From CALELF01 sp045617925 (GTDB taxonomy: Bacteria; Synergistota; Synergistia; Synergistales; Synergistaceae): a stretch of DNA of 28,005 nucleotides. The notes beneath the pieces were generated by a model that saw nothing but the letters and a program-made list of their open reading frames with translations, did not search any database and was not told the DNA's origin. The translations under genes were made by a program, and so were the position numbers. The first letter of the stretch is position 1. Each line of letters opens with the position of its first letter. Location: positions 1-28,005 of the forward strand of contig JAZLJR010000044.1 in NCBI GenBank assembly GCA_045617925.1, in the 5' to 3' direction. Positions 26,101-28,005 of this stretch are shown in pieces.

Positions 26101-28005
26101 CCGTTGCTGATAATGAATTCACATCCAATGTAACCATTGGTTCTGCAGACCTTTCCTCCACAAATGGCAAGATTGCAGTAGCTGCAAAAACAGATAATGT
26201 TGACGCAATTGTCAGAGCAAAAGGCTCTTTGATAGAGGTTTTGAATTCAGACAACACTGAAAAGGTTGCTATTGAAACAGCAGTGGTTGTTGGTCTCATG
26301 GAAGACAAAGCAACCGTTTCTATAGCAGATGATGCAAGCATCAAATCTGATAAGGGCAATGTTGCAGTCACTGCAGATGCCTTGAAGGAATATACAAGGT
26401 TGCAGAAGATGCTTGAAGACGTGCAAAAGAAGTTATTGATTTTGTTGGGTAATCTCACAGAGGATACCAGCAAGACTGCCTTGGCAAAATTGTTGACACG
26501 TGTCAATAAGCTCATTGCAGAAGGCAAGAAAAATGGCGCAACTTCTGCCCTTTCAAAATTACAATATAGTGATTTTGAGCTCTTGAGAGCTGAATTTGAA
26601 GAGCTTAAGGAAATCAACGATAGTATAAAAGATTTTGCAAATAATCACTATGCAGGTTCTATAAAGGCAGCTCAAAACCTCATTGATGAAGCTTTGAAGC
26701 TGACAGATCCTAACAACTATGCAAACTATGGAGCTCGCACAATTTCTGGTCTTGCAAAACCAAAGGATCAGTTGGGTAAGGAAGTTGTAGCCAGTACTGG
26801 TCCAGCTGTAACAATTACTGGTAGCGTTGTTGTGTCAAGTGATACATCCAATGCAGAAGTGAAAATTGGTGATGCTGAAATAAAAGCCGGCGGCAAGGCA
26901 AACATTGCCACAACAGGCGAAGTTAGCGAAGTGAACTTCCTTGGTAATGGCCAAGATATGTTCAAGGCAAACGAAAGCCAGGGTGTTGGCGCTGGTGCTT
27001 CTGTCAATGTTCAGGGCACTCATGTTGATAGCACTGTAACGATTGCAGAAGGTGCAGAGATAACATCTGGCAAAGATATGACACTCACAGCAACAGGTAA
27101 CGAGATGGCTGTTGGTGCAGTCTTCGGTGCAGGTAAATCTACAGCAGTGAGCAGCAATTCAGGTTCAGGTGGCTCAGGCTCAGGCTCAGGTGGTACTGGT
27201 ACAGGTGGCTCAAACAACAATGATAGACAGGGTATTTCCATCCAGGGAATGGTTGACGTTCTCCATGGAACACGCAATGCCGCTGTAAAAGTTGGTGAAG
27301 GCGCGAAGTTGACATCTGGCAAGAAGGTTTCTGTAGATGCAAACTCTACCGACTATATTACCGCTGTTTCTGGTGCTTTGGCACAGGGTGACAATGGCAG
27401 TATTGGTGCCGGCGTTGCAGTAATCGATTATGATTTTAACTCCCTTGTTAACTTGGGTGTTAACCTTAAAGATAGCGCAAGTGGAGAAGAAGTGGAAGTT
27501 ACCTCAAATGGCGATGCTTCCTTCACAACTTCACAGAGTGGCGCATTGAACACAATCGCTCTTGCAGGTGCAGGTGCTCCTGGTGAAGGTGGCAAGGGTG
27601 CTTTGGATTTCCTTGGAGATCAGGAAAAAGGACTTAAGAAGACGACCAAGAATGTCTTTGATGAGATGTTCCAGACAGCAGATAACGAAGGTATGGATAA
27701 TGCTAAGAATCAGACCGAGGAAGCCAAGCAAGGTTCAACAGATTTGAGCGAAGCTAATAAAGGTGCAAAAGACTTGTCTGATCAAGGCACAGGTGCTGCA
27801 CAAAACCAGGCTAACTCTTGGGCAGCTGCTGGTAGCATATCCATCAACCTTCTTGATTCAGTTTCAAAGGTGGACATTGAAAAAGCAAAGATTACTGTAA
27901 ATAAGGGTGATCTAATAGCAAAGGCTTCTGATGATAACTTTATCGGAGCTTGGGCAGGCGGTGGCGCAATCAACGTTACAGGCAATGCAAAGAGTGCTAA
28001 AAATA
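17013..28005 (+). CDS. giant two-partner-secretion adhesin, LktA/filamentous-hemagglutinin-like (5' part, runs off right edge)
   Basis: The frame is open for 3,664 codons with no stop before the window ends, so the protein is larger still. Residues 1-35 are a signal peptide (basic start, hydrophobic core LSILCLIAML, predicted cleavage AWA/A). Residues about 43-265 are a hemagglutinin-type TPS secretion domain: VNVFKNFDVKHGDVVN, AFNIAGEINALYRNGQIGGN and MFFLSDKGFILHSGG. Such proteins cross the outer membrane through a TpsB pore and fold as a long beta helix. The rest has scattered beta-helix units of the type VTIAEGAEITSGKDMTLTAT. Long insertions separate them: tyrosine-rich modules (about 290-700 and 1000-1350), a Pro/Thr stretch (707-797), a coiled coil (806-932), helical domains (about 1493-1763 and 3123-3230) and a Gly-Ser linker (3384-3400). 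Start: ATG at 17013, with an in-frame TGA two codons upstream. The likely role is adhesion at the cell surface; a toxin role, as for Fusobacterium LktA, is unproven. No partner gene is in the window. Confidence 0.88.
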   Translation, partial: MKKQQRIVSKFRRVLSILCLIAMLSPDPFVVRAWAATAAPSATNIQMDTKFGGNTVKDTGKAPTNNPDGKVLNIEAQQIKDKTGVNVFKNFDVKHGDVVNMLFWKTDKAGNVTNADALVNIMKGKAFNIAGEINALYRNGQIGGNMFFLSDKGFILHSGGVMNVGSLFVKTASSGFLDEILPYGELKAKGTDISTWGDLGTIDWDKLAKAVKSPQDIAINSSGTIVINGTINASADVIAQAGKELEVNGLINAGSIIDFSSYVHIPDDLNLYDRSQARKSDGSVMLIFAPKGDYVTVTTSGDKEQYYYDGYTNTPVYKKVGDNTYYKWNGTSFDETPLAAAEVPAADVLKTYASVKYDGKVTNYYKKADDSNTLVCHTVTTFDTKKCELVTKVVDADGKDFPAGYYTISTSETKDDLRTEKFSQYADANDHIALTTTSLSEKKSKDDFVTLTTKTSTDDNGVTYTTKEYSYSNYTYTVLKEDGTVEQVDGKDKTNAYIYRMGTEENATYGWYLASTKVDDSKAENKTLCDNLNNQRKADVKKDYFTVDGATYTYNKKDLSWYKLGAAVDTDTKVYVKDGETTKQVNLITDVLNKARTAQEEALTKDLSAQWTVKSGSVVYTCKVVDGTNTWYKGETKVTDSTKETVNGKTLKELEGISTNQPREVYAGKFTAGEGEDAEPVLDYIKYSGVMGDGNITLSASSTLNVKPSAEPTAPTEAKKVKAPTDTAGDKPVEPTKPAAPEKPTDSEGNVLTKSTLADIKDSDLSGVEIPGEEPTFTETEPTAPAAFTMTEPTKPSDRYYYQHYDDSEAKDRYESSAAYRDYLAAKEEYDTAKAQYEKDLAKYKQDKADYETALNMFALDHAEWESLKAAYDEAKNKALEKKNAEYEAAWENWATKTEEYDENKEELEAEYKKQYDEYIVKLAEYNAKNKVDSAASKEYKDTATNGLVDAEVSKQIKNVDTDATTTFGGQYKKLTDGDTSIAKALVDDTSDGADENAKTIDWTKIKVASGETDADKALNEQYQNMIKKEVTAQAKSELKEEVSQYIELTLAGNIDKEKDNIKNLLGQETIEKKEVSKTTTTTYDLVAKDDGTFEKKANTKSSTVEYYIFKNSEGKLCDKDGKTQTYKTNDDGKYVGSDGHVLTDAEAKDLKTNGVLRDYTEKDKAIQLKKDDLVDVVLLAGVYKEDYKKAQQDILSDSDKAKTVAETVVKTYAKTQVEKTGLGLKDQKVYKFNGEWINEEAYNKLTDEQKATVKDDEKGKAIAITVYKDKDGKSITEAQYNALQGDDKKNAKKETIISDEGIAYYYDTKYNKDVDTYNQQYVYYQDKHQAWERKTAAALYSTDNNNSAEVKIGSEAQINGKGAVKISANAETNARMASNTANVTIADNYKIVAPVDGHTYSVTYEINAEGTPYVKVVDTYYETVNGEKQKKVVTTNCDLDENGDPTGANASKIAKTAGAKITGATVSITADAKASIKDDGSFAGTTKFAYILEQSLKKTLNGFSKTAIKAVLETLTLNTLIPDEYKTTVDLDKMADKLTEIYELNPELTYMELLELAVKCKVTPKATGVEVTIKRPVFDGPMLAFANIALKVKKDDGFSAAKWSKSDVNQLINIYKSGYSNTTVITMIQEIVLERMDLTEALKQLKTLANVTPKVNQYANEATLKEAETNALAAVKTAANKLLTEDVSGEHTGLNLKSLYNDATGTDTAKATKAKNHLAALGFSVANIKALLDFADAIKDKTSLADVKTYVNDNFTKTCTNASIVIDQSGFEMFQARVEQLKNVPGLWKEVTGVTGQDVAAGAAAIWDGLVSAAKLALTTVVTTNTGDFINALGENTIEKFAESLDMDIDYTFVNNQANLTVGSGAEITATKKAKFSDVQDTEVYLGVESSDPAYQHKTVSWLLDSLGTDIPQLDKNGKYVYNTITVPQKTIDLSNSATALKNQLDAANGTGVYVTTGLTGYLTDKDGYILVKSDTGYAYPQENGQDVKIKLSETSDLTSHKTTLALAYLKEGSVGGLVPLSNQLTNSVKKVSGDGFSGKTYWVDGDGNFLTKEGKTLTDKYYAAGLPDENGVCALVEIPASAKTMAVYTLTAAMQADGYDKVKGVTKSDDKYIPVYETKTQKVKDKDGKTVMENGKEKMETVHVKADGVGVVVEKLYQKVVTDTTSKDYGKVFWARYSDGNLTDDKVTFMTQADLDKLKFINKLGSIGDKDGWKDGPYSDTLNIITQIADYAKDYLNKHTGTSFTLSKKSWSENYSVFQEKGKTANGTSWTVDQTTGAAKDSKGNAVYVPIMKKVDVSGQGYEKFDPTQVKTNGDKFYTLVGTYTVMDKGTSLKDAGKVYSKTGKADYTKQIGDDYYLANADGNLITYSTSIGNVTKDGKTTKGVITTEKLVPYIVKDGDGLYYYRNAAGEYLKADSTASNGWKVVSDKKNAVVSGFATNSNTPSLNITLADGTLVEAFVDPQVKEKLISVTFTAYDTNAYGKFLNAKGKVLSDQSDISSYNAAIVRQAETTVTVTAKATSDVAIGADAAAARFETEKYEDVTTKTTILPAASVNIASVDNTANLLIKDNAKVTTAGHAKISADATKTLNASSKIGTPNIALKMITSSDEKFNSAYAVAKDKEGNPACYVDASGNIIKLKAKKDAAGKITGYTLEMPAITKDKNDNYVLTDAVQKMMKSDISAAGTKAQTDFKEAAIDAATKYAAEHDKFSGIYSKTYFSTHPSELIKYLSKNNIDIKIGEKKNETTGKMEPVTCKVASETEYYNKMSSLKTEAENKTKANWEKYTAIENGSWKIADSNEKDSDGAKAKAFRDSKFVLKDNKKIVDYLLTYGVNSNADTAWADVAFNLTKGTNKSDVNVGKATITGQELANVDIASNATSSYKSTASANFGTMTAVESAINISLEDAESNLKVADGAILNTESGNLGLKATTKVKNNEVTSENGDSDAKLTDAQYAYFTKKFLPVDEAKPSDTKTTNKSKGYEWGKYFGEWLGGDDGLLTKAVGKISDAVSGITDGMKNNFTFGSTIAVADNEFTSNVTIGSADLSSTNGKIAVAAKTDNVDAIVRAKGSLIEVLNSDNTEKVAIETAVVVGLMEDKATVSIADDASIKSDKGNVAVTADALKEYTRLQKMLEDVQKKLLILLGNLTEDTSKTALAKLLTRVNKLIAEGKKNGATSALSKLQYSDFELLRAEFEELKEINDSIKDFANNHYAGSIKAAQNLIDEALKLTDPNNYANYGARTISGLAKPKDQLGKEVVASTGPAVTITGSVVVSSDTSNAEVKIGDAEIKAGGKANIATTGEVSEVNFLGNGQDMFKANESQGVGAGASVNVQGTHVDSTVTIAEGAEITSGKDMTLTATGNEMAVGAVFGAGKSTAVSSNSGSGGSGSGSGGTGTGGSNNNDRQGISIQGMVDVLHGTRNAAVKVGEGAKLTSGKKVSVDANSTDYITAVSGALAQGDNGSIGAGVAVIDYDFNSLVNLGVNLKDSASGEEVEVTSNGDASFTTSQSGALNTIALAGAGAPGEGGKGALDFLGDQEKGLKKTTKNVFDEMFQTADNEGMDNAKNQTEEAKQGSTDLSEANKGAKDLSDQGTGAAQNQANSWAAAGSISINLLDSVSKVDIEKAKITVNKGDLIAKASDDNFIGAWAGGGAINVTGNAKSAKN
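17139..17800 (+). other. hemagglutinin/TPS secretion domain
   Basis: About 220 residues after the signal peptide with the conserved TPS pattern: an N-x-F-x-x-F-like VNVFKNFDV, the I-x-G-x-I-x-A strand, the NG-GGNMFFL turn, and GGVMNVGSLFVKT. More beta-helix turns follow (IAINSSGTIVINGTINAS). This domain targets the protein to its outer-membrane transporter. Confidence 0.85.
19131..19403 (+). other. proline/threonine/glutamate-rich segment of the adhesin
   Basis: Residues 707-797 contain repeated EPTAPTE, KPVEPTKPAAPEKPT and EPTKPS-like units. It directly follows a broken beta-helix unit (GNITLSASSTLNV) and directly precedes the tyrosine-heptad helix. It is probably extended, polyproline-like. 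Confidence 0.75.
19428..19808 (+). other. tyrosine-spaced alpha-helical coiled coil of the adhesin
   Basis: Residues 806-932 are rich in Ala, Glu, Lys and Asp, with Tyr or Trp recurring about every seven residues (EEYDTAKAQYEKDLAKYKQD, then DYETAL, EYEAAWENW, EEYDENKEELEAEY). There is no proline and hardly any glycine. This is strongly helical and unlike the beta helix around it. Confidence 0.8.
20700..20921 (+). repeat. two tandem 37-residue modules in the adhesin
   Basis: Residues 1230-1266 (starting VYKFNGEWINEEAYNKL) and 1267-1303 (starting VYKDKDGKSITEAQYNAL) share the plan VYK-(N/D)G-I-(N/T)E-x-x-YN-x-L followed by a Lys/Asp-rich tail. A related unit, YVGSDGHVLTDAEAKDL, lies shortly before. 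They look like diverged duplications. Confidence 0.65.
27162..27212 (+). repeat. in-frame Gly-Ser/Thr tandem repeat in the adhesin
   Basis: Seventeen codons of GGN alternating with TCA or ACN (units such as GGCTCA repeated) encode residues 3384-3400, a flexible Gly-Ser-Thr linker between two beta-helix units. Six-base units could slip without breaking the frame. Confidence 0.75.

Noticed and set aside
19061..27985. Many minus-strand ORFs of 60-220 codons opposite the adhesin
   Set aside because: They mirror the repetitive Ala/Thr/Lys codons of the adhesin frame, are rich in Ser, Phe and Ala, and have no motifs. The plus-strand frame with signal peptide and TPS domain explains the region.
1..28005. 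CRISPR array, insertion sequence, prophage, tRNA or rRNA genes
   Set aside because: No regularly spaced repeats, transposase or integrase motifs, terminal inverted repeats, or tRNA/rRNA-like sequence were seen on either strand.
17013..28005. Frameshift or pseudogene status of the adhesin
   Set aside because: The same frame gives sensible sequence at every point checked, from the start codon to the last base, with no in-frame stop found.

Overview
The window is an AT-rich bacterial chromosome segment. The order alaS-ruvX-mutS-mutL, together with a pyruvate:ferredoxin oxidoreductase and a ferredoxin-type aldo/keto reductase, points to an anaerobic Firmicutes-type organism. At the right end lies the start of a giant two-partner-secretion adhesin, a protein type that needs an outer membrane. 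The two together suggest a diderm Firmicute (class Negativicutes). This is an inference from gene content; no 16S or marker phylogeny was possible.

Left part (1-4,390). A truncated PFOR gene runs off the left edge on the minus strand. Upstream of it lie two consecutive minus-strand genes for small membrane-anchored proteins with degenerate GGDEF domains. They have a good promoter upstream and an intrinsic terminator between them and PFOR. Divergently transcribed from them is an aldo/keto reductase with two C-terminal 4Fe-4S motifs. A bidirectional terminator separates it from a convergent DUF4143-type AAA ATPase gene whose nucleotide-binding motifs are altered. The ATPase has a leader of about 245 nt. 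It holds two copies of a 21-bp direct repeat and a terminator-like hairpin that buries its own ribosome binding site.

Middle part (4,689-15,803). Everything is on the minus strand. alaS, ruvX, mutS and mutL follow one another with short gaps: translation, Holliday junction processing or rRNA maturation, and mismatch repair. After a 180-nt gap with its own promoter comes udp (uridine phosphorylase), then a gene 30 nt downstream encoding an unusual fusion of a sugar-isomerase-like TIM barrel to a complete acyl-CoA synthetase/AMP ligase. The alaS-ruvX spacer carries a cluster of small palindromes.

Right part (15,804-28,005). A 1.2-kb AT-rich region without a convincing gene holds the alaS promoter and the adhesin promoter. 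From 17,013 to the right edge a single plus-strand reading frame stays open for 3,664 codons. It starts with a signal peptide and a hemagglutinin-type secretion (TPS) domain, resembling the LktA-type filamentous adhesins. Short beta-helix repeats are then interrupted many times by long insertions: tyrosine-rich modules, a proline/threonine-rich stretch next to a tyrosine-heptad alpha helix, other helical domains, and a Gly-Ser linker. Neither its stop codon nor its outer-membrane transporter partner is in the window. This mosaic adhesin and the TIM barrel-acyl-CoA synthetase fusion are the most unusual items here.
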